Below are positions 1-13,259 of a stretch of DNA of 64,000 nucleotides, in pieces. The notes beneath the pieces are model-generated. The model saw only the letters and a list, made by a program, of their open reading frames with translations. It made no database searches and was not told where the DNA came from. The DNA is from Populus alba. Lineage: Eukaryota; Streptophyta; Magnoliopsida; Malpighiales; Salicaceae. The DNA is taken from contig NC_133288.1 of NCBI RefSeq assembly GCF_005239225.2, forward strand, positions 11,290,169-11,354,168, read 5' to 3'. Every line of letters starts with the position of its first letter. The first letter of the stretch is position 1. The position numbers and the translations under genes are program-made.

Positions 1-1
1 G

Positions 2-3000
2 GCAAAGCCAAGATGTTATTTAGATATAAGTATCGGAGGAGAGCTAGAAGGGAGAATAGTGGTGGAGTTATACAAAGATGTTGTCCCTAAAACTGCGGAG
101 AACTTCAGGGCTTTGTGCACTGGTGAAAAAGGCATTGGACCCAACACTGGTGTCCCTCTTCATTACAAGGTCGGACTCTGACTCTTCCCTGTTTTCACTC
201 CCTGCTGTTTTTCATTTACTTCCCTGAACTTCCTTTGTATTTGCCCTTGCTTTTCTTTTGACTTAATTCTTGATGTTTATGTTTAAAGAAAATGACATTT
301 CTTCTTCAAATTTCTACTCTTTCTTTCTTTTACTTTCGTTTTCTTTTGAAGTAACATTCTCTTGTTTCTCTGTCTTGCTTGTTGCTAAAAGAAATGGTTT
401 TTTCTTGATTATACTATCTTGTTATCATGTTTATTGCTTTAATATTTCTAGCTTTGTTTGTGCATTGTGTATCGAGAGAAAGAGAGCTGTGGTTCTTAGT
501 GTGAAGGGATTTTTTCTTTTCTTTTTTTGCGGAGTACAATAAAAAAGAGTTTTTGTTGTCTATGTAATTTTGTTCACCAGTAAAGCATTAGCTTCCTGGG
601 GCGTTGTGGATTTTGTCAAACTTGTAAATTTGGATGTGTTTGGATATCTGTTAATACATTTTGATGTGGAGAAAGTTATTGTCACCTATGTTTGGTGTTT
701 TTTCTTTAAAAGATCATATCTTTGAGCAGTAACCTAGTTTATTAATTGATATATCTACTTTGGAGATGACTTCCTAACTTTGGCTGCTGGCTTATAGCTG
801 ATGTGCTTAATTATGAAGCTCTGCTTTAGTCAGATTGTTTGTGATTCCATGTTTTGTATTACTGATGGAGGCTTATTGTTTAATTTCAGGGGGGTCGTTT
901 TCATCGTGTTGTCAAAGGTTTTATGATACAAGGTGGTGACATATCAGCAGGGGATGGAACTGGAGGAGAATCTATATATGGATTGAAATTTGAGGATGAA
1001 AACTTTGAGTTGAAACATGAAAGAAAAGGAATGTTGTCAATGGCTAATATGGGCCCTGACACCAATGGATCTCAGTTTTTTATCACAACCACTCGAACTT
1101 CTCATCTAGATGGAAAGCATGTTGTTTTTGGGAAGGTAATCAAAGGAATGGGAGTGGTTCGTTCTATTGAGCATGTTGTGACTGAGGGAGGTGATTCTCC
1201 CTCTCAAGAAACAGTAATTGTTGATTGTGGGGAAATTCCTGAAGGAGAGGACGATGGGATATCTGACTTCTTTAAAGACGGTGATACTTATCCTGATTGG
1301 CCGGCAGACCTAGACATGAAGCCAGATGAGATTTCTTGGTGGATGAAGGCAGTTGATTCGATCAAAGCTTTTGGAAACGAACAGTACAAGGTAGCTCATG
1401 TACACAATTGTTTTTCTTGTTTTAGATCAGTTTCATTTGAATGAAATCATAATTTGTAGATACATACAGAGTTTTTCTTTTTTCTTGTTATGGGATTGTT
1501 CCTGTATGTTTTACAATATGAATTCCTAAGCCAGTTTGATCTTTGGATTTCCATTTGCTTGTATGATTATACTTCTGGTCTTAACTAGATGTTGACTCCT
1601 GTTCCTACCGCAGAAGCAAGACTGTAAGATGGCTCTTCGAAAGTACCGCAAGGCTTTGCGCTACCTGGATGTTTGTTGGGAGAAGGAAGACATTGATGAA
1701 GGTACGTTCTTCATTCCCTCCTGTTATGTTGAGAACTAGCACTATCAGTCTGCTACTTTAGCTTTTTTATTCCTCCTGGTGATTTGATGACTGCTGCTTC
1801 TTGTTTTCCTTTTCTTTTCTTTTTTCCTTGTTGTTATATAGAGAAGAGCTCATCACTGAGGAAGACAAAGTCTCAGATATTTACAAATAGCTCTGTACGT
1901 TCTGAAAATATTATCCTGGTCACAGTTCATGGGGACATTTATAGTTCTTGTAATTGACAAAGATCTTTGTAGTAAATTTGCTTTCTAATTTATTAAGAAT
2001 GCTATTAGATTCTTGTTTTTAATACATGTAGAATTTCCTTTTTTCTTTTTTTGTCATTCATCTGTAATGTTCTCCTTTTTTTATCTGCATCCTTGATTAT
2101 CGTACATTTTTGCCTTAGGCTTGTAAACTGAAGCTTGGAGATATTAAAGGAGCATTATTGGACACAGACTTTGCCATGCGTGATGGAGAAGACAATGCAA
2201 AAGCTTTTTTCCGCCAAGGCCAGGTTTGTATCTTCCCTTTATGAAAAGATTTGTTATGAGGTGCTCCATGCTTTTTTTCCATCGCTTGGAATTTTCACAT
2301 CATTGTTAGGATCCAAAATAATTTAACTTGTCCTTTCTTATTTTATTTTTTATTTTTTACTTGTAATTTTCTTTCTTCCACTTTCCTTTTCAGTGATAAC
2401 TTGCATTATGCTACTTCCTAGGATAATTGCACAATTCCTTGTCTCTTCTCTATGAAAAGAGGGTTTAAGCTCAACAATGTAAACAAAATGGTAGATCTGA
2501 ACTAATTTAACAACTAGGGATCATAACTATGAATTAAGAATTGAAATGAAGCATGCTAAAAACTGGACAGAATGCAAGTGTGATGTTATTTGAAGCATAT
2601 ACAGTTTTAAGAACCAGCATTTTAACATGTAATGAAATCATAAATTTTGTCTTTTAGATTAATATGTATTTTAATTGATTCTAATTTCATGCGCTCATAT
2701 TTCTCAACAAGAAAGTATTTCTTGATTTTAGTTCAAATAATATCATCATCTCACAGTTGGTTTTAGCATTGATATATCAGATGCTTTTGTCAGACTGTTT
2801 ATTATAGCATCGTAGCTAGATCCCAGCAATAGCATTAGGAACCTCTTGATGTGTATACCAATATTTGTTTAATGGTTTCATGTCGATCTCAGGCATATAT
2901 GGCACTCAATGACATAGACGCTGCAGTTGCAAGCCTCAAGAAGGCTCTAGACTTGGAGCCCAATGATGGTCAGTGATACTTTTTGTTTGGCATTCTAGTT

Positions 3001-3517
3001 ATTGCTTATCAACAAGATTATCAAGATCTATTTATAGAAGCTTTGTGTTAAGACTTAGCATTGTGGTGGAAATGATGGAGCTTTTTGTTTTAATTGATGT
3101 TTTTGCCATTCTTAATTAATGATATAATATCAATTTTTTTCTTTCTATTATTGTTACTGAAGGGACTGTGTATATAATGTTATTAAAACCAAAGTTGGTT
3201 GAATGCAAGCTGTGTTTTTTGCCATGTTTTCTTTCATTGTTACATTAGATAAGTGAATTCATGGTCACTGTGAATTCTAAGAATATGCAAATATTACTAC
3301 CTTCACCCTACTGTCTTCATGTGTATTTCAGGAGGAATAAAGAAGGAGCTTGCCAGTGCTAGGAAGAAGGTGAACAAGTTGTCTGCTGTTTTGTCTCTTT
3401 TTCTAAACGTTATATGTTCCTTCTTCCTGCTTCTAAAGGTTTGCTCTGTTGAAAATACTACAGATTGCTGATAGGCATGATCAGGAGAAAAGGGCCTATG
3501 CTAGAATGTTTCAATAG
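2..3517 (+). CDS. CYP40: Cyclophilin-40 peptidyl-prolyl isomerase with TPR repeats (SQUINT-type), 5' end cut by the window
   Basis: Exons read as 2-169, 890-1390, 1614-1701, 1842-1894, 2119-2223, 2893-2968, 3332-3369 and 3464-3517, all with GT-AG introns and an open frame, giving 360 residues. Only about two or three N-terminal residues are missing, compared with roughly 361 in Arabidopsis CYP40. The first half is a cyclophilin domain with the active-site run [14 protein letters not shown] and NGSQFFITT. The tryptophan that contacts cyclosporin in CypA is His here ([12 protein letters not shown]). After an acidic linker come TPR helices ([20 protein letters not shown], then [18 protein letters not shown]) that in this family bind the Hsp90 C-terminus. 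Family knowledge: an Hsp90 co-chaperone in the cytosol; the Arabidopsis protein promotes AGO1/miRNA activity and vegetative phase change. The last exon ends ARMFQ-stop. Confidence 0.95.
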
Positions 3518-4529
3518 CGTGTTCAGCTGGTAACCTGGTATGGTAGTTTCCTTTGTATTTGCTATACTATAAATTATTTTGATGTTAGCTTACTATTTCT
3601 TGCTTTGTAATACAGGTTATTACCTGTTGCTTGGTCCGTTCACTTTTGATTTCTCACATGTGAGGTTGTATAATCAACGGTTTACGGGTCTCTGTCTGCG
3701 TAATCATCAGGTAGCGATGCTGCGCCTATGGCTATTTAATTTCCTTACAGGTTGTGTAATATGGCCCAGTTCGCAAATAAGAATACTCATTTTCTAAATG
3801 TATTGTTTTTGTGCAATTCTTAATGAACCAAAACCTGGGTTAAAGAAAAGAGATCTTAAAACTCCTATTGTGCACTTCCTCGTGGTGGATTTTCTAGGAA
3901 ATTGTCTGCTAGTTGTGCTCATCTTCTAATGAATTTCTCCCATTCAGGTTTTCTTTTGAGGACATATAAAGCAGCCAGATCTTTGGAAAGGGCCTTATTT
4001 TTACCCTTGAGAAGGCAAATTGGAAAGGCACTGATTTTGCTCAGTTTTTTGGTTATACTTTGTGTACTGGTCGACGCTTGTCTCTGCTACTTTACTTGCT
4101 CAAATTGAATCGTCTAGTTTATACAATGGATATTTTGATTTCAAATGCATGATTTTTGTTTGTCATTCACAGCATGTGTTCCTAATTTTGCTTTTGTGAG
4201 ATACTATTATACGGATAGGATACCATCCAAATTGATCTGAACAAATGAGAGTTTTTTTTCTTTTAGTTATTTTAAAATCCGATTAAAATTAGACCTGAAA
4301 TGTAAATATTAATAATATTACTTTATATGTGGGATACTCATAGTTTGTTATTGAATATAATATACATACCTCAATATTAATGTTTATATATATTTGAATA
4401 ATAAGTACTCGAAACATGATGAATGATGTACAAATATGAATGATAGGTAATATAAATATTAGTTTTAGATACAAATATGAGAATAATGTAATACAAACTT
4501 GATATGGTGCAGTTTATTATTCACTATAA
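3518..4529 (+). other. 3' UTR and downstream flank of CYP40
   Basis: Transcribed-looking, moderately T-rich DNA directly after the CYP40 stop, probably 3' UTR to about 3.8-4.1 kb. I see no convincing single polyadenylation signal. From about 4.25 kb the composition turns strongly AT-rich with no coding potential. Confidence 0.4.
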
Positions 4530-6180
4530 TAATAAGATGATGGTTTTGCCTTTTCTTAAAAAAAAAAAAACCACTTGTATTTGTTTTAGGGATTTTTTTA
4601 TTTTTTTACATGATGTATTAGTCATTAAAAGATTATTTGTTATATAATTTTATTTTTTGTTTTATAAGCACAATAAAATAATTTAATTACTTTCAAATTC
4701 AAAATTTTATAAAATTGATTTGGCGCATGATTGTCTTTTTACTTATTCATGTACAATAAAAGGTATACTTTTTGATTCAAAAGATTAAAATCATAAGTTT
4801 AGTGGTTTTTTGGTTTTTTTATTTTTTATAATTACTAGAGTAATCAAGAGTATTTTTATCTCTTAACATCGATTAAATATTATTTAATTTTACAAAGTTG
4901 TTGGCATTTGTGATATATGCCCTAGCATAGAGGAGGTACTTGTGCCCTTTGAGCGGTGCATTTAGTGCCTCCCAACAACATAGGTATTCCAACATGTCGC
5001 TGAATGTGTTGTTGCGTCCACTTCCTCTAGATGTGGTCCATATCGGTGGTGGTGGGCTAATTTATCATTGGTCAATCTTTTTTTTTTTTCTTTTTCTCTT
5101 TACTACCCTAAAAATACATGTTGGTTTTTTTTATTGTTGATATTTCAACTTTTATTTTTATTATTTTGATTTTTAATTTTAATTTTAATCCATGACTATT
5201 TTATTTAAGTTTTATTTGTTTTTAATTTAGTCTGTTAATTCTAATATGTCATGTATAAGTTTTTTCAATCTGGTTTTTCTTCTTTTGATTTCTATTTTTT
5301 CTTTCTTGGCTTGTTTGTAAAAGTTTTGATGTTTTCAATCTCGTCATTTAATCCAAGTTTATCATGTATTGTTTTTTCTAATTTGATTCTCATTCTTTTG
5401 ATATTTTTTTCCTTTTGTTAGATTTTTTTCTTTTCAATTTAATCTTCCATTCAAAAAGATTTCCTTGCCCTCTAAATTATTTTTTATTTTGATTTTCACT
5501 CTCATTATTTTAATTAATTTATTTTTTTTAAGATTCTTTAGTTTTATAATTTTTTTTTCTTGATTTTATCTTTCGATATTTGATTTGCTTGAGAATTGGG
5601 TTTCACAGCTTTTTCATAAATAGTGTTTTCAATATAATAACCCGGGTCACGAGTTTGAAAAGTTAATGCATGTTTACATCATTTTTTTTGGATTATTTTA
5701 TTTTCTGATTTCATTGTTCGACATTGTTTGTTTTTAAAAAAAAGTAACTCGGTGGCTTTCTTCAATTTTATTTATTTTTTAGTTATTTCAATAACATAAC
5801 CTGAGTCACAAGATTTGTGGATTAACCCAGGTTAGCTCACCTTTTATCACCTAAATTATATTTTTATTATCCTACATTAAAATTAACTTGATTTATTTTT
5901 GTTTTTTTTTCTTAATTAAGTTACGTATTATAAAAGAACTGTTTTTAACTTACCGTGGTCTGTTTTACTATACAATTGTTGGTTTACTATAGCTATTTTT
6001 TTATTCTTTAATTAAAATAAAAGTACTTTATTAAACCCAATTAGAACTATAAAGTAAAATGTAAGTCTTTTTTTTTTTTTGTTCTTTCATAACATGCTTG
6101 TATAAAAAAAAATACAGGCTCTTGGTGTAGCGCGGGCTAGGTCTAGTGTCTTGTAAATACTGTTAAATCAAAGGAGAACT
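4530..6180 (+). repeat. AT-rich dispersed repeat, T-rich copy 1
   Basis: A long pyrimidine-biased, non-coding stretch that shares an ordered series of motifs with 8300-10010. Shared pieces include a CATTAAAAGATTATT block (about 4623 and 8416), a GC-richer island with TTTGAGCGG (about 4947 and 8824), the phrase TTGCCCTCTAA followed by T-rich text and a TCACTCTCATT/TCACCCTCATT block, and an AAtATAATAACCCGGGTCA versus TAATGACCCAGATCA block near the 3' side. The order is conserved, so the two are copies of one element. No coding region or clean termini were found. Confidence 0.6.
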
Positions 6181-7189
6181 ATGAACTTGGGACTTGTGTC
6201 CCTCAACCTCAAGGCTAAACACAAACTCAATTGATTTTCTCAAAAGAGCCAAAATTATTAATATTAAATATATTAAAATATAAATGAGTTGTTAAAATAA
6301 CTTTTTTTTCATTGAAATCCACATAAAAAAAGATCATATTTACACTATTTAAAAAGTTATATTAGCAATTTAGTTCTTCAAAATGACTTTGATATTGGAC
6401 ATGCTTCATATTAGTTCTTTATTGCTCCATCATTTCTGACGCACAATTCATTCAAAAATCTTCCTAATTGGGTTGGGGGCACATGATAACCCCAAAAAGC
6501 CCATGTTATTTACTTGGCTCCAAAATTGTACAAAACAGGCTTCCAAGCTCAATTTTATTGATTTTTTTTTATTTCTTAAATATATTTGAAAATTCTTAAT
6601 TGGTATTTATTTTTTAATTCAATGTAATTTAGTCTAACTAACTAAATTTTGCAAACATAAAGTAAAGCTTGACTCTTTTTTCTTACATAGATTGACTTGC
6701 TGAATTAATACAAACACAAGAGCTACAAGAAGGGGTTTTCCATTAAATTATTTTATATTTATATTTACTTCAACTTCGAAATGAATTATTTACTGTACTA
6801 TAATTGAATTTAATTATAATACTAAAATTGATTTCAATCTCACTTATTTAGAACAAATATCTTCTATTATGAATTCAAATCATTTCATTTTCTATCCTCC
6901 TCCCGTACCTATTGTCTTCCATAATGTTTTCTTCCTCTCTCTAAAAACCCCCCTTTGTCAACCACAGAGACCCTCTTTTCCTTTATTTGAAGCACAGATA
7001 GTACAAAAATGAGAAGAGAAAACGATGGATATTTTAGGATATTAATTTTCAACATTGATTCCTCCATATCATTGCAGCAAATAACAGGGGCTGGGGTCGA
7101 ATTAATTTATTTTTGCACTGATCTTCAAAATTGTTCTTAACATGATAATTGAATTGAATTCAAAGTATTATGTAATCTATATTATAAAA
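6181..7189. other. AT-rich intergenic DNA
   Basis: No gene-like ORF. A pyrimidine-rich patch near 6895-6990 looks superficially like a 5' UTR but nothing coding follows it. I see no defined repeat boundaries here. Confidence 0.4.
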
Positions 7190-8170
7190 CTATGATAACT
7201 CTATAAAAAATAAATTAAAATAAATTATAAAAGCAATTCATAATCAACTCAAATAATAAAAAATAAAATTAAAAAAAATTAAAAAAATATCTAAACCAAT
7301 TAAGGTTAACTTGTCATACCTGCAACCTGAGTTGTGAGATTGGAATAACTCAATAGAAAGTAAATTAAAAAAAAAAATTAAAGCTCACTTCCTAACCAAC
7401 CTATGGTTAAAGAAATGAAATAAAAAAAATTAATTATAAAAAAATTATATAAATAAAAAAAACACAAATCTAACTTGGACTAACTTATAAAACTTGTGAC
7501 CTAAGCTACAAGACCAAGATAACTTCAGAAAAGGTAAAAAAAAAAAAAATGCAGCTTCATTGCCAACAGATCCAATATTAAAATCGAGAAAAAAAAAACT
7601 ATATCCATAAGATTGAGAGAACTCTATATAAAACAAATTGAAGGAAATTACAAAGCTTGATTCTCAAACAACATAATATCGAATGATGAAATTGAAAAAA
7701 AAAAACTAAATAAAAAAGATTGAGTTATTGGAGGGTTAAATAAAAAAAATATTCAATTAGCAAATGACCTGAAAAATAAATAAATAATATATGAAGCTCA
7801 ATTTTCAAGTAACCCAACATTGAATGATAAAATTGATAAAAAAAAAATCAATTAGAAAAAACAGCAAGAAAACGCAACTTGAGTCAACTCAAATTAACTT
7901 GTTAAACCTGCAACATAGATCATGAGATTGAGATAAATTCATAAAAAGTAAATATAAAACGCCACTTCCATCAAATCTAATATTGAAGGTTAAAATAAAA
8001 TAAAAATCTAAATCCATAAGATCGATATATAACACAATAAAAAAATTAAAAAAACAACATAAAGCATAATTTCTAAAATAATCTAATATTGAATGATACA
8101 GTTGAAAAAAAAACAATTGGGTTCTTGAATGGTGAAATTAAAAAAAAAAACTAATAAAAAAAACACAAAA
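7190..8170 (-). repeat. A-rich, internally repeated segment, inverted relative to the flanking T-rich copies
   Basis: A-rich on the plus strand with motifs recurring several times: an AATATTGAATGATgaaATTG block (near 7677, 7817 and 8087) and an AACTTGTYAyACCTGCAAC / TGAGATTGrgATAA block (near 7310 and 7890). The reverse complement resembles the T-rich copies on either side (for example TTTCATCnTTCaAyATT). It therefore appears to be a related element in opposite orientation. Non-coding. Confidence 0.5.
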
Positions 8171-8299
8171 TTTTATTCCAATATGAATAGTGTTTTGTGG
8201 GTGAGGCCCAAGTGATGCAGCCACACTCATTAGTGTTTTTCTAATTAATTAATAATTGAGCAAAATGAATAGGATATAAGTTTTTTTACTGAAGTACTA

Positions 8300-10010
8300 G
8301 ACATAATTTACTATGGATTGTTATAGTAAAATTATCATTTTATCCTTGGATGGAAAAGGTTGGAAGTTGGAACCATTGTGGTGGGGGAAATTAAGTTTTT
8401 TTCACGGACTCATTAATCATTAAAAGATTATTGGGGGCATATATAGTCTTTTATAAATTTCTGTATAATCAAATTACATTTTACCCCCAAAGTCAACAAA
8501 ATTTAGAATTGTAGACTAACAATATTCTTTACCCTTAGGTTAGAAAAACATAAAGTTGTCGATCAAATGGTTTTTTTTTTTTGTTTTTCCCTTTTTAAAA
8601 TATGGTAAAATTATGTATTTGCCTTTAGCAAAGATAAAAAAAAAAAAATAGGGTATGCATTTGGGGGTTTTATTTTTCCTTTCACACATGTTTTTTTTTT
8701 TTAATAATTTCCAGTGTCACAAGGGTATTTTGGCATTTTATGTTGAATTTTTAATTTTTTATTCAATAAAAATTACCGGCAAGTGTTCATTACACGCCGG
8801 TGAGCTGGTGGCATTCGTGGCATTTGAGCGGCACATGCGATGCCCCCCTATTGTATAACCTAACCTTTTGTTGTGTTCTTGAAAGCGCCTCATGTTCTTT
8901 TTCTTCTGGTGTGGTGTGTGATGAAGGATGATGGATGGTTTGTCGCCGATGGTCGTCTCACTTTTTGTTTTTCTTATTTTCCCTCTCCTACAATAAAAGA
9001 GCACTATTATCCTCTTTGATTTTAATATTTCAATTTCAATACTTAATTTTTTTATTTTTAATTTTCATTCTTATTCTTTTTATAAAAGTTTTATTAGTTT
9101 TCAATTTAATCATTCAATTATAATTTTTCATATGTTATTTTTCATTTCAACCCTTATTCTTTTAAAATTTAATTTTTTTTCCTTAGCTCTTTTGTTAAAG
9201 TTTTATTGGCTTTCAATTTCATCATTCAACTCAAGTTTATATTGTTTCATTTTTTTTTTCAATTTAACGCTTATTCTTTTGATTGTTTTTTTCTTTTGTT
9301 AAAAATATTTTCATTTCAATTTAACCCTCCTATTGAAAAACTTTTAGTTTGCCCTCTAATTTATTTATTTATTTCAATTTTCACCCTCATTCTTTTAATT
9401 ATAATTTTTTTAGATCATTTTGTGTAATTAATTTTTTTTTCCTGATTTCATCCTTCAACATTTAATTTATTGGGGATTGAGTTTTGTATTTTTTTTTTCA
9501 TGTGTAGTGTTTCCAATCTAATGACCCAGATCATATGTCTGAAAAGTTAATGTTGTTTGACATCTTTCTTTTTTTTTTAGCTCATTTTCTTTTATGATCT
9601 TCTCGTTCTCCTTTAGTGATTTTTTTTATTAACAAAAAGATTGGTTTTGTGATTATCTTTAATTTCCTTTCTATAAGTTTATCCTGGTCTCATGATTTAA
9701 GTCATCATTTTTGAATGCTTTTTTTTTCATAGATTTTTTTTTAAAAAAAAAATTGTTTTGTTTGTATTTTATTTTTAAAGATATTATTCTAATTCATCTA
9801 TATTTTTTTTGATTTATATGGATAAAATTTATTTTTCAAGATATAAAGTATTTATTCATAAATATTATTTCTGATATGTTCAATCTTGCGTAATGTTTTT
9901 TAGGGGTTGGGTGTATGCAATCAGTTTCATTTTTATTTTTATTATTTTTTTATTGATTTAAATAAACAAGTTCAACTCACCCCATCGAGTAAATATCTTA
10001 TTTTGTGTGA
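8300..10010 (+). repeat. AT-rich dispersed repeat, T-rich copy 2
   Basis: Second copy of the repeat at 4530-6180, same orientation, with the shared motif order described there. The GC-richer island here is 8775-8960. ORFs in it are phenylalanine/leucine/isoleucine-rich translations of T-runs and are not genes. Confidence 0.6.
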
Positions 10011-10619
10011 TTAAATATCTTGATTTACATTTATTTTTTGTTTTTTTAACTTTTGTTTCTTTTATTTATTGTTAATAATTTTTTTGTTTATTTATATAAA
10101 TGGTTATCAATTTTGTTAATTAGATGCTTGCATATATTTTTTTATTTATACTTTAAATTTTTCATTTAACAAAACACATCAAAATAGCCTACACATTGGT
10201 ATTTTAAAAAAAAAAAATTGTAAAATGTGGCAGAGTACGAGTTAAATATTTATATATATAACATGTCATTTTTTATTTTTTTATTTTTTTTATTAATGTG
10301 AATGTTTGAGTCAGCTTGCGTGCACCTTAACTAATCTCACAGGTCCTGAAATTAACGACAATATAAGTCTCTAATGACTATCATATTAGTAACCATATGG
10401 CTCGAATCTAAAACTACAGGAGGAGTAAACTCAAAGTCCCAAACTCTTACTACTAGAAACCTATTAGATGATTATAACATGTCATTTTTTGTTCTAACAT
10501 GTGATCCCAATAAATTGACAAGGCTTATGTTGCCTAATGTGGAACACATTGATTGAAGTTGCCTGGCCCTGACATTTAATCCGCATCACAAGTCATTTTA
10601 ACATGGTAGCAACATTACC
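10011..10619. other. Intergenic repeat-like DNA with a GC-richer patch
   Basis: AT-rich apart from about 10305-10560, which has more even composition and is punctuated like a repeat fragment. It reads as a 60-codon ORF by chance, with no recognisable protein. I cannot assign it to a family. Confidence 0.3.
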
Positions 10620-10805
10620 GAGCATGTTTATATTTGTATTTTAAAAAATATTTTTTTTATTTCAAAGTAATATTTTTTGGTATTTTAGGATCATTTTGAT
10701 GTGTTGATATGAAAAATAATTTTTTTAAAATAAAAAAAAATATTATTTAGATGTATTTCCAAATATAAAATATTTTAAAAAGTAACAACTATCACACACT
10801 CCTAA
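10620..10805 (+). repeat. MITE-like ~200-bp repeat, copy 1
   Basis: Contains the family core ATCATTTTGATGTGTTGAT, then AAAAATAATTTTTTTAAAATA and a TATTTCCAA segment, ending in an AACTATCACAC-type block. The same ordered motifs recur in at least nine other places in the window, in both orientations. Confidence 0.6.
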
Positions 10806-10904
10806 GCATAAGAGACAATTCACATTCATACTTAACATAGTGCGTCAATTGAAAAAAACAATCTATTAGATGCATCTATAGTAATGGGGTGGGCCTTCTT
10901 TTTT

Positions 10905-11045
10905 CATAAAATATGATATTTTTAAAATATTTTTTTATTTATAAATATATTAAAATAATATATTTTTTTATTTTAAAAATTTATTCTTAATATTAATATA
11001 TCAAAATCATTTAAAAATATATATTAATTTTTTTTTAAATAAAAC
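10905..11045 (-). repeat. MITE-like repeat, decayed reverse copy
   Basis: Shows the reverse complement of the family core in decayed form (AATATATCAAAATCATTT after a run of TATTAAAATAATATATTTTT). Confidence 0.45.
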
Positions 11046-11487
11046 TTTAGATAAACAATGTTTTGGTTTTGGTGTGAAATGCACTCATATAGTGCAATGG
11101 CATTATGACAGTTATAAAAAATCGTTACAGCTTCACTTCTGTTGGTATTGATGATAAAGTTGGTCTTAGCTTTCTCTTAAGTGGTTTTTTTTTTTTTTTC
11201 CCCTTCAAGATCATTTTGACTTTGGGCTTGAGAAAATAAAAATGCCTTTGGATTATGTCCACAATGATGATGGTCAAGTTTTATAGTGACTTTGAGAAAC
11301 AATAAACACGAGATGGCATGACTGTGTACTGTCACGGGTTTATAAAACAAATATATTTAATAGTGTTATAATTGTGAATCAGCGCTAGATAAGTAATAGA
11401 AACTAAAGGTATGATGGAGCCAATATTTCATGACGAAAAAAAAAGTTATGTTGGTGATCAAAAACTTAGACACTGAACAAAATAATT

Positions 11488-13170
11488 TGTAGCAATCCAT
11501 AGTATTTTATGAGAAAAGATACAGTGCTTTCGCCATATGATTTAGTTTTTCTGCTAATAAAAAGCAAAAAAACGTTACAAAGCTAAATTCTTTACCAACT
11601 TAATATTAAAAAAGAAAACCCAACAAAGATCATTTTGGAAGGAAAAAAATCATGACAAAAAACCTTTAAGCAATTGACAATGTTTTGTGAGGAAAACTAC
11701 AATGCTTTTCCTAATAAAATAAAATAAAATAAAAAACCATTTAGAGAAGTACTGTAGCAATCCACAGTGTTTTGTGAGAAAAACTACAATACTTTCCTTA
11801 TATGATTTAACTTTATTGTAATTATAATTCTTAACCAACTCAATATTAAAAAAAATCAACAAAGATAATTTTGAAAAAAATCATATGAGAAAACACTGCA
11901 ACAATTCATAGTGTTTTAAAGAAAAAAATTACAAAGCTAAATTTTTAATCAGCTCAATATTAAAAAAATCAAATCGACAAAGACAATTTTAGAAAAATAA
12001 TAATAAAAAAAAAACACCAAAAAAGGAGGGGAAATCGTGTTGGAAACACTGTAGCAATTCACAGTGTTTTGTGATGAAAGCTATAGTGCTTCCCCACATG
12101 ATTTAACCTTATTTGTAATGATTTGTAATTATAATTCTCAACCAGCTCAATATTAAAAAAATAAAATTAACAAAGATAATTTTTAAAAAAATCATAAGAA
12201 AAACAAACCATGTGGAGAGACACTATAGCAATCCATAATGTTTTGTGAGGAAAACTACATTGTTTTCCCCATATGACTAAGCTTTATTACAAAGTTAAAT
12301 TCTAACCAACTTAATATTAAAAAAAAATCGACAAAGATAACTTTGGAATAAAATATTACAAAAAAAGAAAACATAAAAGAAACTGGAAAAAAACCATGTG
12401 AGGAAAAACTGTATTAATCCATAGTGTTTTGTGAGGAAAAACTTGTATTTACTTGTAATTGCAATTCTTAACCAGGTTAATATTTAAAAAATAAAATTGG
12501 CAAAGATAATTTTCGGAAAAAACATAACAAAACAGAAAAAACCCATGTGGAAAAAAACATTGTAGCATTCCATAATAAGTTGTGAGGAAAGTTACAATGT
12601 TTTTCTCATATATTGTAACTGTGATTTTTAACCAGCTCAATATTTAAAAAAAAAAAAGATAATTTTGAAGAAAATCATAAAAAAAAACAAGAAAAAAAAC
12701 CATGCAGAGAAACACTGTAACAATCAACAATGTTTTAAAGAAAAAAATTACAAAACTAAATTCTCAATCAACTCAATATAAAAAAAATTGATAAATATAA
12801 TTTTGAGAAATAGAAAAATAAAATAGAAAAACTATGTGGGAAAACATCACAGCAATCCATAGTATTTTAAAGGAAGAAAAATTACTAAGCGAAATTTTTA
12901 ACCAGCTCAATATTTAAAAAGTAAAATCAACAAAGATAATTTTGAAAAATAAAATAAAAAATAAAAAAGAGGAAAGTTGAAAAAAAAAAAAAAAGGAAAG
13001 CAATTTTGAAAAAAAAACGAAAGAAAAGAAAAAAGAGAAAGTTGGAAAAAAAAATGAAAAAATACAATAAAAAAAATGAAAAAAAAAAGAGGGATGCATT
13101 GTGGATTATTGTTGTAATCCATGGTGCATTTAGATGTAAGGAAACAATGATTTTCTCACACCATTTAGTT
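11488..13170 (+). repeat. Satellite-like tandem array, about ten diverged monomers of roughly 150-170 bp
   Basis: A phrase close to GCAATCCATAGTGTTTTGTG, then AGGAAAACTACAATG, recurs near 11490, 11670, 11757, 11900, 12055, 12230, 12415, 12565, 12720, 12853 and 13110. Between occurrences lies a conserved tail (AACCAACTCAATATTAAAAA, ACAAAGATAATTTTG, then an ACCATGTGGAGAAACACTGT lead into the next unit). Units vary in length through deletions and A-run changes. ORFs inside are lysine- or phenylalanine-rich artefacts of A/T runs. Confidence 0.75.
12044..12069. repeat. 9-bp perfect inverted repeat in a satellite monomer
   Basis: AAACACTGT and ACAGTGTTT flank the 8-nt spacer AGCAATTC. Other monomers keep shorter or mismatched versions (for example ACTGT...ACAGT near 11752), so the foldback belongs to the monomer design. 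Confidence 0.7.
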
Positions 13171-13259
13171 GTATGTATAATTAATACTTTCTATTAAAAA
13201 TAAAAAGAAAAGAAAAAAAAATAGTATTGTGCCTTATTTAGAATATAAAGATATTTGAG

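Noticed and set aside
270..542. 90-codon plus-strand ORF after CYP40 exon 1
   Set aside because: Lies wholly in intron 1 of CYP40; Phe/Ser/Leu-rich from T-runs, no domain.
12907..13122. Phe-rich minus-strand ORFs and the Lys-rich plus-strand ORF over the same bases
   Set aside because: Translations of A/T homopolymer text at the end of the satellite array.
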